Assembly: GCA_002763335.1 (NCBI GenBank)
Contig: PEYS01000011.1
Location: 3,989 to 9,028 of the forward strand
DNA: 5,040 bases
Direction of reading: 5' to 3'
DNA from: Candidatus Woesearchaeota archaeon CG08_land_8_20_14_0_20_47_9
GTDB taxonomy: Archaea > Nanobdellota > Nanobdellia > Woesearchaeales > CG1-02-47-18
Position 1 is the stretch's first letter. Each line of letters starts with the position of its first letter. A program made the translations under genes and the position numbers. Positions 4,824 to 5,040 of the stretch are shown one piece after another. Under the pieces are notes generated by a model. The model did no database searches. It was not told the origin of the DNA and saw only the letters and a program-made list of their open reading frames with translations.

Positions 4824-4828
4824 GGGAG
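4824..4828 (+). promoter_or_regulatory. Shine-Dalgarno GGGAG of the DUF1858 gene
   Basis: GGGAG ends seven bases before the ATG at 4836, a normal spacing, and decides this start. It shows the gene is translated from a leadered mRNA, in contrast to topA. Confidence 0.6.
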
Positions 4829-4835
4829 CTTCAAA

Positions 4836-5036
4836 ATGCTTAAAGTTAGCAAAGACACAACACTTGAAGAGGTAATGAAGGTCAGGGGTGCTGAGGCGGT
4901 TCTTTCAAAGTACAAGCTCCCCTGCCTGCACTGCCCCATGGCAAGGATGGAGATGGGTGCTCTTAAGCTTGGAGAGGTCTGTAAGGCCTATGGCATTGAC
5001 CTCAAGAGGGTTTTAGAAGAGCTCAAAGGGATTTAG
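4836..5036 (+). CDS. DUF1858-type small CxxC protein (hybrid-cluster-protein-associated redox disulfide family)
   Basis: A 66-residue soluble protein matching the DUF1858 family (PF08984), also described as the hybrid-cluster-protein-associated redox disulfide domain. The fold signature is an N-terminal strand and helix (VSKDTTLEEVMKV), a repeated 'helix to small loop' pattern, and the central KLPCLHCPMARMEMGALKLGEVCKAYGIDLKRVLEEL segment. C30 and C33 form the CxxC pair, followed by the usual P-M-A-x-x-E stretch; C49 in GEVCKAYGID is a third cysteine. Family members occur alone or fused to other domains and are thought to work in redox or metal-related roles, but the reaction is not established. 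The length of about 65 residues is normal for the free-standing form. It is divergent from the orphan gene, has its own ribosome binding site, and ends four bases before the window edge, so any downstream partner cannot be seen. Confidence 0.88.
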   Translation: MLKVSKDTTLEEVMKVRGAEAVLSKYKLPCLHCPMARMEMGALKLGEVCKAYGIDLKRVLEELKGI

Positions 5037-5040
5037 CTTG

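Overview
The window reads as chromosomal DNA from an archaeon. The evidence is a eukaryotic/archaeal-type ribosomal protein eL42 (L44e), an archaeal-style type IA topoisomerase with three C-terminal zinc ribbons, a TctA-family membrane protein of the kind common in archaea, and archaeal TATA-box promoters, one of which places the transcription start almost exactly on a start codon (leaderless). The eL42 sequence has the look of DPANN lineages such as Woesearchaeota, but that placement is from memory and only suggestive. Most genes are roughly half G+C; one orphan gene is visibly more A/T-rich.

Layout. 76-1263 (+): TctA/DUF112-type polytopic membrane protein, whose frame is open back to base 1. 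1264-1431: convergent spacer ending in a perfect 15-bp inverted repeat that abuts the eL42 stop codon. 1432-1740 (-): eL42, with a leader of about 70 nt rich in TTAGC/GCTAA inverted repeats and a TATA box near 1839. 1850-1987: a dense structured region between eL42 and topA with a 14-bp inverted repeat, two related TTTA-loop hairpins whose stems differ by compensatory changes, a long-range 8-bp closing helix and a T8 tract. It could be a small non-coding RNA on the + strand or a remnant of an IS200/IS605-type element. 1986-4160 (-): topA. 4279-4713 (-): unrecognised 144-residue protein. 4836-5036 (+): 66-residue DUF1858-type CxxC protein, transcribed away from the orphan gene.

How the genes relate. 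eL42 (translation) and topA (DNA topology) are housekeeping genes on the same strand, but each has its own TATA box, and the two boxes sit in an identical 14-base stretch. The topA and orphan-gene promoters share a second motif, GGGT-N6-GGGT (+ strand reading), placed just after the TATA box. No obvious pathway links the TctA-like protein, the orphan protein and the DUF1858 protein.

The most interesting parts are the non-coding stretches at 1373-1431 and 1855-1987 and the shared promoter motif. No complete mobile element, CRISPR array, tRNA or rRNA was seen.
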